Part shown: piece by piece, positions 1 to 6,368 of the stretch
How positions within the stretch are numbered: position 1 is the stretch's first letter
Layout: each line of letters opens with the position of its first letter
From: Candidatus Cloacimonadota bacterium
GTDB lineage: Bacteria > Cloacimonadota > Cloacimonadia > Cloacimonadales > Cloacimonadaceae
DNA length: 6,371 nt
NCBI GenBank assembly: GCA_028703735.1
Contig: JAQVMI010000115.1
Span: 1 to 6,371 of the forward strand
Direction: 5' to 3'
Program-made: the position numbers and the translations under genes
Notes under the pieces: generated by a model
The model's database searches: none
The model's input: only the letters and a program-made list of their open reading frames with translations
Told to the model about the DNA's origin: nothing

Positions 1-1
1 C

Positions 2-1207
2 TTTGATAAGCAGCTAAATAGCTTCAAAATAAATGAGATAAGAGTTCGGGGAAACCTTCATGTAAGCACTGCCAAGATTTTGGAATACTTGGATCTTCAA
101 AAAGGTAAAACCTATAGCACCGACACCATTTACCACGCATGTCAAAACGCTTGGAATTCGCAGGTCTTTAGCACTATATATCCGTCTTTGGAGTGTTACT
201 CACCCAGCGAATACATTCTTTATATCTATGTAAAGGAAAAAGACCGGAAACACCTGGCTTTGAATCTTGGATACAGCTCTGAAGACAAGCTGGTAGCTGG
301 AGTGGTATTATCCTTAAATAACTACCTGCTGAAGAATTCTAAACTCCTTGCAGAAGTTAAGCTGGGAGGAATGAATGAATTAAACGTGGATTATGTAAAG
401 AATTTCGGCGAAGAATGGGGAGCTTATTACCGTCTGTTTCCTTATGTAAACGAAAAAACTATGTATAATTACACAAACCACTATCGCACCAGTAGTATTT
501 CATCGCTTAAATGGGGATTTACAACTGGTATCGGGGTTTTTGCAAAGGATATTGCCATTGCCGAACTTTTCTTGTTTAGCAGCCAGAATAAACTATACAG
601 TGATATTTCCGAAACACCCTCCCTTCAAAAAAACAGCGTTGTAAGTGGCTTTGGTGTGAAAGCCTATCACGAAAGCCTGGACGATTATATCTTTCCAACT
701 TCCGGTTCAAGGCTAATGACGAAATTCAATTTTGCACGTAACGTGGAGATAAGCGATTTCATCTACAACAGCTTTCAAGGGAAGGGTGAGGTATATATTC
801 CTCTAACAAAGCGATTACGTGTAGGCATGTCTATAGACTATGGAAGCTACTTTAATGCTGACCCTGTAGATATACTTGATTCGTATATCATAGGTGGGTC
901 TGGTGGATTTATGGGCTATTCCAGATACGAGATTGGTGCGCCATACTATCAAATTAATAGCTGGGACATAGCCTATTCTTTACAGAAGCGCTGGAGACTT
1001 TGCGCAGGCATGCAGGGTTTATCCTATTCCGATAGCAATGTATGGGCTCTGGAATCTGATTGGGAGTATTGCTATTATGCTGGTATTGGTTTTGTTAACC
1101 CCATACTCCCTTTAAAACTAAAGTTGGCGTTCAACGAAACCGGGAAGATGAATAGCTTCTTAAGTATTGGTTACGATTTCGATTTATTCAGTTTTTCCCG
1201 CAATTAG
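2..1207 (+). CDS. Omp85-like POTRA plus beta-barrel protein, C-terminal part (probable PlpD-like patatin phospholipase), 5' end cut by window
   Basis: The reading frame is open from the first bases and ends at TAG 1205-1207, so 401 residues of a longer protein are visible. The TTG at position 80 is an internal codon. Visible residues 8-78 form one POTRA domain: a first strand ending IRVRGN, a helix with LDLQKGKTYS, a second helix with NSQVFSTIYPSLE, and a last strand ending YIYVKEK. Residues 84-397 look like an outer-membrane barrel of alternating polar and hydrophobic strands. They include an FPTSGSRL turn (231-238) and a GGSGGFMGY segment (298-306) resembling the Omp85 loop-6 region. The final strand contains SIGYDFDL, which fits the Gram-negative beta-signal, followed by a short SFSRN tail. 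One POTRA plus a GG-x-GY loop and a late N-P-[LI]-x-P-L-K-L segment is the layout I know from PlpD-type (type Vd) patatin phospholipases, so a patatin domain with GxSxG is expected upstream. A BamA/TamA-like protein is the alternative. It converges on the mutase gene. Confidence 0.72.
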   Translation, partial: FDKQLNSFKINEIRVRGNLHVSTAKILEYLDLQKGKTYSTDTIYHACQNAWNSQVFSTIYPSLECYSPSEYILYIYVKEKDRKHLALNLGYSSEDKLVAGVVLSLNNYLLKNSKLLAEVKLGGMNELNVDYVKNFGEEWGAYYRLFPYVNEKTMYNYTNHYRTSSISSLKWGFTTGIGVFAKDIAIAELFLFSSQNKLYSDISETPSLQKNSVVSGFGVKAYHESLDDYIFPTSGSRLMTKFNFARNVEISDFIYNSFQGKGEVYIPLTKRLRVGMSIDYGSYFNADPVDILDSYIIGGSGGFMGYSRYEIGAPYYQINSWDIAYSLQKRWRLCAGMQGLSYSDSNVWALESDWEYCYYAGIGFVNPILPLKLKLAFNETGKMNSFLSIGYDFDLFSFSRN

Positions 1208-2583
1208 TGTGGTTTAATTACTGCTGCCTTAAGCTTGGTTATGGTATCATCACAGATCATCCGTGATTTCTCGGCTGAATCGCTTTCCACATAAATCCTG
1301 ATAATTGGCTCTGTTCCAGATTTACGAATATGAACCCAATGCTTGTTACCAATTGCTTTTATCCCATCCTGAGTATCTAATTTATATCCAGCGAAAATAT
1401 CGGGCACTGCAGCTATTGCAATATCCATAGTGGAAGCTTCGAAGCTAACCTTGTCCTTGGCAAAATAATACTTTGGCAGGCTGTCAACAAGCTGAGACAC
1501 ACTACTTCCGCTTTCGGCTATCAAGGCTAAAATTAATGCTATTCCAGCAAGGGCATCACGGGTATAGTGAACTTCCGGGCAGATTATGCCACCGTTTCCT
1601 TCGCCACCTATGGGAGAAAGGATTTGTTGCATTTTTTTTCCAACGTTTATTTCGCCAACTTTTGTCCGGTGAACAGCTACTCCAAAGCGATTGGCAAGAT
1701 CATCTGTAATCATCGAGCTGCTTAGGTTTACCACCAGATCACCTGTTATTTTAGGTAATACATACAGGGTTGCCAAGGCAATGCTCAGCTCTTCCCCAAT
1801 ACATTTCCCCTGCTCAGAAACAATGGATAGCCTATCCACATCGGGATCTGTGGCAAAGCCAATATCTGCTCCGTGGAGCTTAACTGCTTCTTCTAATTGA
1901 TGCAGGTTTTCGTTTAGTGGTTCTGCAGGGTGGGCAAAGATACCTGTTGCTTCAGAATTTATCTCGTACACAGTGCAGCCAAGCTCTTTCAATAATCGAG
2001 GAGAGATCAATCCTCCAGCCCCATTTACAGAATCTATCACAACCTTAATTTTCCTGACTCTAATACTTTCTACATCAAGGTAGGGGATAGCCAAAACCTT
2101 AGCAATATGCCTATCTATGGATTCATTATCGCTATAAACATTGCCGATTGCGTCCCATTGTGACCAACAGATTGTGTCCTCGATACTGCCAAGGAAAGCA
2201 GCAGCTTTATCCGCTGCAAGAAACATCCCATCTGCATCTACGAACTTCATAGCATTCCACTGTGGAGGGTTGTGAGAGGCTGTAATAGAGATTCCACCTA
2301 TAGCAGCAGAATCTTCCACTGCCAAAAGAACGGTAGGAGTAGATACTATTCCTAAATCCGTAACATCACAGCCAACACTGATCAGGGCAGAGATTATGCT
2401 GTGAAGCAAAGATTGCCCGGTTGTTCGTGAATCTCTGCCTACAATAATGTGAGGTTTTAATTCGGGATGATTGGATTTCTGAAATTCTCCAAATCTTGCG
2501 GCAAATTTTTGTACGATAATAGGATTAAGGGTGTCTGCAAAGACACCCCTAACACCGCTAACGCCTGTCATTAGCTTGCTCAT
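1204..2583 (-). CDS. glmM: Phosphoglucosamine mutase (phosphohexose mutase family)
   Basis: A complete 459-residue alpha-D-phosphohexomutase, the usual family length, from ATG 2583-2581 to TAA 1206-1204. The family interconverts 6-phospho and 1-phospho sugars in the cytosol. GlmM makes glucosamine-1-phosphate on the way to UDP-GlcNAc for peptidoglycan and lipopolysaccharide. All four active-site elements are intact: the phosphoserine loop TASHNP (Ser103), the metal loop DPDVDR (Asp246, 248, 250), the sugar-binding loop GGEGNGGI (326-333), and the C-terminal phosphate loop RKSGTEPIIR (420-429). The N-terminus MTGVSGVRG is canonical and supports the start. The sugar loop is GEGNGG rather than GEMSGH of PMM/PGM enzymes or the usual GlmM serine-containing loop. 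I associate this variant with the Bacteroidetes/archaeal-type GlmM branch. Preference for glucosamine-, mannose- or glucose-phosphate cannot be settled from sequence alone. The gene starts 5 nt after the PPIase stop, so the two are co-transcribed. The only SD-like bases are a weak GGA about 11 nt upstream, so translational coupling is likely. Confidence 0.88.
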   Translation of the reverse strand: MSKLMTGVSGVRGVFADTLNPIIVQKFAARFGEFQKSNHPELKPHIIVGRDSRTTGQSLLHSIISALISVGCDVTDLGIVSTPTVLLAVEDSAAIGGISITASHNPPQWNAMKFVDADGMFLAADKAAAFLGSIEDTICWSQWDAIGNVYSDNESIDRHIAKVLAIPYLDVESIRVRKIKVVIDSVNGAGGLISPRLLKELGCTVYEINSEATGIFAHPAEPLNENLHQLEEAVKLHGADIGFATDPDVDRLSIVSEQGKCIGEELSIALATLYVLPKITGDLVVNLSSSMITDDLANRFGVAVHRTKVGEINVGKKMQQILSPIGGEGNGGIICPEVHYTRDALAGIALILALIAESGSSVSQLVDSLPKYYFAKDKVSFEASTMDIAIAAVPDIFAGYKLDTQDGIKAIGNKHWVHIRKSGTEPIIRIYVESDSAEKSRMICDDTITKLKAAVIKPH

Positions 2584-2588
2584 ATTAT

Positions 2589-4373
2589 TTACATTCCAAA
2601 TTTTGTTCTATTATCTACAATCTTGGCTTCTTTCTTTAAGGCATCATACCATCTATTCCAGGAGGCATCTTCCAAGCGTTTTTTAATTGTTTCCTGAGCA
2701 GCTTTATCTTTGGTAAAGGCATTAAAATCCGGTTTCACACGTTCGCTGGCAGAAATAATGAAGCTACCTTCTTTTGTGTTTACCAATCCAGAGCTTTGTC
2801 CTGCTTCAAGTTTTAAGGCAGCAGTGGTAAAGCCTTCAGAGACACCAACGTTCGGCACATTGCCACCCTTCTTATGTAGGGGTAAATCCACAACCTTGTA
2901 GCCTTCTTTAATTGCTGCGGTAAAGTATTCTCCCGAAGGATACTTAGCTGCAAATGCATCTGCTTTCACCTTCATGGCTGCTATCTTCTTCTCTTTTTCC
3001 AGCTGGTACTTAATCCGAAGTTTAATCTTCTCAAAATCTTCGTAGTAGGTTTTCTTATTGTCGGTTAGCAAAGCGATTATTTTACGGTTTTGCTGGTCAG
3101 TAAGTACTTCGCTAATAGCCTTTTCTTTGCCTTTGCGCATGAACTCTTGCAGAGGAGCCAGGTTTCCTATTCCAGGAATATAATCCTGATCGTGAGGAAC
3201 CCAATCGCTATCCTGAGCTTCAAGCTTCAATTCTTTTGCTGCTTTGTCAATACCCTTTTTCTTAATAAGCTTGCCTGCTTTATCGGCATCGGCAACTATG
3301 CTGGCTTTGGTTTCTTCGGATGCATCCACTTTCAAAAGAACGTGGCTTGCTTTAACCTTGGGTCCTTCTGGGGTTACAGCAGAAATGCTATCGCAACGGA
3401 TTATGTGCCAACCAAAACTGGTCTTTACAGGTTTGGATATTCCACCAACCGGCAAGCCAAATACTGCTGTTTCAAATTCTGGAACCATTTGTCCTTTACC
3501 AAATACACCAAGTGAACCACCGTTATCCTTAGAACCAGGATCCTCGGAAAACTCTGCTGCCAAGGCTGCAAAGTTCTCACCCTTAATGGCTCTGTTGTAG
3601 ATATTGTCAGCGGCTTTTTTTACTGCATTAAAGTCTTTATCCGATGGCTTTTCTTCGAATACAAGATATTTTATACGCGAGGCAGGACCCTTCTTGAATT
3701 CGGTTTCTTTGTTTTTTGTATAATACGCTTTTATATCGGCATCTGTTACTTCGCTTACTGTAGCTAAATTGTAATCAAACCAAACAAACTTTCCGGTTAC
3801 AGTGTCATTTTCTTTGGCGTATTCATTTTTTAAACTATCTATAGTAACTCCGGATTTGGCTTTAATCTTTTCCTGTAGTATCTGGCGGGGAAGATAGCCA
3901 CGTACATAGTCTTCCATCATCACGAAGAACTCGGGATTATTCTTCAGGGCTGAGAGGTATTTGGATTTATCAAAACGACCATTGGTTTGAAGTGATTCGT
4001 TTTGCATCAGCTCCTGAGGTGGATTATTCTGCATTTCGGTAAGGATATCATCATCGGTAACCTTAATTTTGTGCTTTTTAATCTGCTGCTGCCAAAGGAT
4101 ATCGTCCACCAGGGATTGCCAGGCTTGGTTTTCGATGCTTTTCCGGGTGTTATCATCCATTGGCTGATCTTTATACATCTCGGCATAGCGGTTATACATT
4201 TCCTGTATCTTCTGTTGATACATTTCTAAAGTGATCTTAGTTCCGTTTACTTTGCCAAGATATGGCTTTGGAGTTAGCAATTCTACCAAACCCATAGCAC
4301 CCATTCCTAATATAAAAATCGCTGCTATGAAGTAGATAACTATCTTCTGTTTCTTTCTCAAATTCTCGAGCAT
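2589..4373 (-). CDS. PpiD/SurA-like membrane-anchored peptidyl-prolyl cis-trans isomerase
   Basis: A 594-residue periplasmic foldase of the parvulin type. Residues 1-10 (MLENLRKKQK) are basic and cytosolic. Residues 11-33 form one transmembrane anchor, so the rest faces the periplasm, as in PpiD. Residues 38-190 are a helical SurA-N-like chaperone region (GKVNGTKITLEMY, then QAWQSLVDDILW). Residues 231-330 are a parvulin domain carrying the complete PPIC signature: Phe268, Leu271, Ala272, Ser276, Ser281, Gly285-Gly286 and Leu288-Gly289. The conserved GKGQMVPEFETAVFGL and SFGWHIIR segments follow. A second segment starting KASHVLLK (341-348) begins like another parvulin domain but lacks that signature. 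Residues 440-594 are charged and helical, with a PpiD-like tail. The start at 4373 is chosen because TGGAGGA lies 6 nt upstream and the protein then begins with the typical basic-anchor layout. An in-frame ATG at 4442 would add 23 atypical residues and overlap the likely promoter. It is first in an operon with the mutase gene. Its role is probably folding of secreted and outer-membrane proteins. Confidence 0.85.
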   Translation of the reverse strand: MLENLRKKQKIVIYFIAAIFILGMGAMGLVELLTPKPYLGKVNGTKITLEMYQQKIQEMYNRYAEMYKDQPMDDNTRKSIENQAWQSLVDDILWQQQIKKHKIKVTDDDILTEMQNNPPQELMQNESLQTNGRFDKSKYLSALKNNPEFFVMMEDYVRGYLPRQILQEKIKAKSGVTIDSLKNEYAKENDTVTGKFVWFDYNLATVSEVTDADIKAYYTKNKETEFKKGPASRIKYLVFEEKPSDKDFNAVKKAADNIYNRAIKGENFAALAAEFSEDPGSKDNGGSLGVFGKGQMVPEFETAVFGLPVGGISKPVKTSFGWHIIRCDSISAVTPEGPKVKASHVLLKVDASEETKASIVADADKAGKLIKKKGIDKAAKELKLEAQDSDWVPHDQDYIPGIGNLAPLQEFMRKGKEKAISEVLTDQQNRKIIALLTDNKKTYYEDFEKIKLRIKYQLEKEKKIAAMKVKADAFAAKYPSGEYFTAAIKEGYKVVDLPLHKKGGNVPNVGVSEGFTTAALKLEAGQSSGLVNTKEGSFIISASERVKPDFNAFTKDKAAQETIKKRLEDASWNRWYDALKKEAKIVDNRTKFGM

Positions 4374-4378
4374 TTCTA

Positions 4379-4385
4379 TCCTCCA
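4379..4385 (-). promoter_or_regulatory. Strong Shine-Dalgarno site for the PPIase gene
   Basis: On the minus strand this reads TGGAGGA, with a perfect GGAGG core ending 6 nt before ATG 4373-4371. It decides the start of the PPIase gene in favour of 4373 over the in-frame ATG at 4442, which lacks a comparable site. Confidence 0.85.
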
Positions 4386-4428
4386 CATTGGATCAAATTT
4401 CTTCTGTGAAAGCCACAATTTTGAAACA

Positions 4429-4457
4429 GTTATTTTGCACAAGGATTTTTTTGTAAA
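4429..4457 (-). promoter_or_regulatory. Candidate sigma-70-type promoter for the PPIase-glmM operon
   Basis: On the minus strand TTTACA (4457-4452) matches 5 of 6 positions of the -35 consensus TTGACA. AATAAC (4434-4429) matches 4 of 6 of the -10 consensus, with the optimal 17-nt spacer. Transcription would begin near 4422, giving a leader of about 50 nt that contains the GGAGG site. The housekeeping promoter consensus of this lineage is not known to me, so this is a pattern-based suggestion only. Confidence 0.35.
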
Positions 4458-4480
4458 AGTGAAGGAAAGTCAGGTCTAAG

Positions 4481-4528
4481 GGTGAAAAGGTGAAAAGGTG
4501 GAAAGGTGTAAAGGTGTAAAGGTGAAAC
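4481..4528 (+). repeat. Tandem 8-bp repeat array, GGTGNAAA x 6 (array A)
   Basis: Six contiguous octamers begin at 4481, 4489, 4497, 4505, 4513 and 4521: GGTGAAAA, GGTGAAAA, GGTGGAAA, GGTGTAAA, GGTGTAAA, GGTGAAAC. Variation falls mainly at unit position 5. The first 28 bases are the exact reverse complement of part of array B (4885-4912). Array A lies about 25 nt upstream of the candidate -35 box of the PPIase gene. Confidence 0.9.
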
Positions 4529-4599
4529 ACAGCTTAAGATTTGTGCGCTGGGGAAATTGATTCGCTCTTTGGTCATTTTTAGCAGCCTGCTTCCAGTAT

Positions 4600-4621
4600 C
4601 CTTGCAGCTACCTTGCAGCTA
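4600..4621. repeat. Perfect 11-bp direct duplication (CCTTGCAGCTA x 2)
   Basis: Two adjacent identical copies occupy 4600-4610 and 4611-4621 in the middle of the intergenic region. They may be a slippage duplication or a pair of protein-binding half-sites on one face of the helix. No function can be assigned. Confidence 0.8.
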
Positions 4622-4880
4622 CTTTTGTTCCTAAAAGGTAAGTTAAGGGATATATGGCAGAAACAGTTAGAAACAGAGATGAGTTAACCAAGGTGCAAAA
4701 ATTACATAACAAATTGTCATAGATGGATTAAGCAGTGTATTCCAAGGAATTATCAAGGTAAGCATTTCCTACTGCTGTCACGTCCTATTTGATTACTCAA
4801 TTGAAGCAAGAGAAGTCCAACCTTTTTGCCCTCGAAATTAGTGAGGAACAGCGAATCCAACCCTTCGATCTCCGTATCCT

Positions 4881-4920
4881 GTTCCACCTTTCCACCTTTT
4901 CACCTTTTCACCTTTCCACC
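4881..4920 (-). repeat. Tandem 8-bp repeat array in inverted orientation, five units (array B)
   Basis: Read on the minus strand, five octamers follow one another: GGTGGAAA, GGTGAAAA, GGTGAAAA, GGTGGAAA, GGTGGAAC. The array starts 9 nt after the stop codon of the 4929-6368 gene, so it lies in that gene's 3' untranslated region. Bases 4885-4912 are a perfect 28-bp inverted match to 4481-4508, so a transcript crossing both could form a long stem enclosing a 376-nt loop. Confidence 0.9.
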
Positions 4921-4928
4921 ATAACAAA

Positions 4929-6368
4929 CTACATAAAACATATAAACGGTCTCGCCACTCCAGCCCTAATTCTGGTATGGGGTTCTAAATAGCAGTGCTT
5001 TCCGGTAGCAAGCTTAAGGGTTTCACAAAAACTTTTGCTGAATTGTTTTGCCCCAAAGGAATCTGTGATAACTACACATAGAGGCAGGCTTTCATTACCT
5101 GTGTTTACTACTCCCAGTTCCTTTTGCAAAAGGGTAACTAAATCGGTTTGGTTTAACCCGGGGCAGATAAGCCCTTTCACTTGGTATTTTATAAGTTTAT
5201 TTATTAGAGCAGTATCCGCGCACGCATTGATGGCTACTATCTTTTCATGCAGATTAGCAGTATCAATTTCATCCTCGGTTTTTAGGTAGATAAATTCTCC
5301 ATGAGTGCAGATGCCAACCCCCAGTTTCCCTTCCAGTTTTGTTCCCTGGTAATCTATCACGATCAAATCATTACCCTGAACTTCAGAAACAGTTCCATGC
5401 ACATGTGCAAAATGATTGTGTGGATTCATTTTATACTGGATAGTGATCTCTGCGGTTTTGGTATTAATCTCGTATATTTCTCCTGTGGAAGGTGCTTTAA
5501 CAAAACAGGGTTCTTCGCCACTATCGTTAGTATCTAATCGCTTTGCCAACACATCTCCCTGGTGCACGAATTCACCTAAGTTCTTCTTAAGATATCGCAA
5601 AGCCAGGCGCGGCTTACATCCCATCTGTTCTGCTAAATTTATCGTTACGGGTTTGCTGCTGTAATCTTGGATTTCCGATAAAACCAAAATCCCGCTGCTA
5701 TAATCAATAAACTCCAGTTTTCCCCGAATGGGTGAGGGGAATTTCTTGCCGATATATTTCTTAGAAGGAAGTGTGTCAAATTGCCTAAGAGGTGTATCGA
5801 AATCTACAATATCGCCTGCAGAAACCAGAAGAGAGCTGCGGATTAAATCCTCGGTTAGGTCATCCACACCCAAATATGGGTTTACAATAAACAAACGCGG
5901 AGGGGCAAATTTGTTTGAGGCAACGATATCATCGGGGATCACGCTGTCACCTGTTTCCACCATCACATCCCCTTTGTAGGGAAGGTGTATCATTTTGGTA
6001 AAGCTCCCTGTTTCTGGAGTAGTTTCATTACAAAAAGCTGCGACATTTGGCACAATTTCTGGTAGGGATTTATACAGCCCCAGTTCATGCTCCAGAGGTG
6101 GGCAATAGGTATCAGTGTTTTTTCGGGTATCTATCAAAACCGGTAGTTCAGTTTGTATCTGTTTAGCTTTACTGTCATACTGCAAGATGCTTTTTCCCAG
6201 AGGCTGGATGTTCAAAATACGCTGCTTGTCTGCCGGTAGATAAACTATGCTATCCGGCATTATGCTCATTTCCCTGTTTTTGCCATTCTCGGTAATTGTT
6301 ACTTGCAGCACAGGCTTTTTGTTATTAGTGCTTTGATGTGGACGAATGTGCAGGGCAAGCTTAACCAT
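4929..6368 (-). CDS. Soluble multi-domain protein of unknown function, barrel-sandwich/KOW-like, possibly MutL-neighbourhood family
   Basis: A 479-residue frame runs from ATG 6368-6366 to TAG 4931-4929. The frame stays open to the window edge (codon TGC 6369-6371), so the true start may lie outside. There is no signal peptide or membrane segment, so it is probably cytosolic. Three turns of the biotinyl/lipoyl-like (barrel-sandwich) type recur: VETGDSVIPDDIVA (137-150), VSAGDIVDFDTPLR (182-195) and VHQGDVLAKRL (268-278), each near a short PxxG strand such as LPYKGDV, PSPIRGKL or APSTGEI. Residues 323-350 (HGTVSEVQGNDLIVIDYQGTKLEGK, read in two parts) resemble a KOW-like small barrel. Residues 372-475 look alpha/beta, with VKGLICPGL, GVVNTG, CVVITDSFG and a terminal TRIRAGVARP. 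From memory, this tail (x-x-I-R-A-G-V-x-R-P) marks an uncharacterised family in Chloroflexi and other anaerobes found beside MutL-type (glutamate mutase L) genes. No MutL is visible here. No lipoylation lysine motif or cysteine cluster for iron-sulfur binding is evident. No function is assigned. Confidence 0.7.
   Translation of the reverse strand: MVKLALHIRPHQSTNNKKPVLQVTITENGKNREMSIMPDSIVYLPADKQRILNIQPLGKSILQYDSKAKQIQTELPVLIDTRKNTDTYCPPLEHELGLYKSLPEIVPNVAAFCNETTPETGSFTKMIHLPYKGDVMVETGDSVIPDDIVASNKFAPPRLFIVNPYLGVDDLTEDLIRSSLLVSAGDIVDFDTPLRQFDTLPSKKYIGKKFPSPIRGKLEFIDYSSGILVLSEIQDYSSKPVTINLAEQMGCKPRLALRYLKKNLGEFVHQGDVLAKRLDTNDSGEEPCFVKAPSTGEIYEINTKTAEITIQYKMNPHNHFAHVHGTVSEVQGNDLIVIDYQGTKLEGKLGVGICTHGEFIYLKTEDEIDTANLHEKIVAINACADTALINKLIKYQVKGLICPGLNQTDLVTLLQKELGVVNTGNESLPLCVVITDSFGAKQFSKSFCETLKLATGKHCYLEPHTRIRAGVARPFICFM

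Larger units (their letters stand above)
4374..4928. other. 555-nt intergenic region without a credible gene
   Basis: This gap separates two minus-strand genes. It contains the PPIase ribosome-binding site and candidate promoter, two oppositely oriented arrays of an 8-bp repeat, and short direct repeats. Open frames here, such as 4789-4992 plus, have no recognisable protein character. The latter runs through a repeat array into the neighbouring gene's antisense strand. I see no tRNA, no clear GC-rich hairpin with a U-run terminator, no riboswitch core and no transposase remnant. The length is unusual beside the 5-nt and overlapping junctions elsewhere in the window. Confidence 0.7.

Noticed and set aside
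80..82. TTG as a possible start codon for the barrel protein
   Set aside because: The frame is open upstream to the window edge, and codons 26-79 encode the first strand of the POTRA domain (IRVRGN), so the gene begins outside the window.
3090..3600. Overlapping plus-strand open frames of 141 and 118 codons (3090-3515 and 3244-3600)
   Set aside because: They lie antisense to the well-supported PPIase parvulin region, have no recognisable protein character, and overlap each other.
4481..4920. CRISPR array
   Set aside because: The units are contiguous 8-mers with no spacers, and the two arrays are in opposite orientation.
4481..4920. Classical insertion sequence or MITE
   Set aside because: Inverted ends are present, but no target-site duplication, transposase or transposase remnant is seen. 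It is kept only as a possibility in the findings.
4374..4928. Intrinsic terminator for the 4929-6368 gene
   Set aside because: No GC-rich hairpin followed by a U-run was found after the stop on the minus strand. The only pairing potential is the long-range one between the octamer arrays.
4789..4992. Plus-strand open frame of 67 codons in the intergenic region
   Set aside because: It reads through the octamer array (giving low-complexity FHLSTFSPFHLST) and runs into the antisense of a real gene. It has no clear ribosome-binding site.
4929..6368. RnfC or NqrA electron-transport subunit
   Set aside because: The barrel-sandwich turns are reminiscent, but the CxxCxxCxxxC iron-sulfur motifs of RnfC and the neighbouring Rnf/Nqr membrane subunits are absent.
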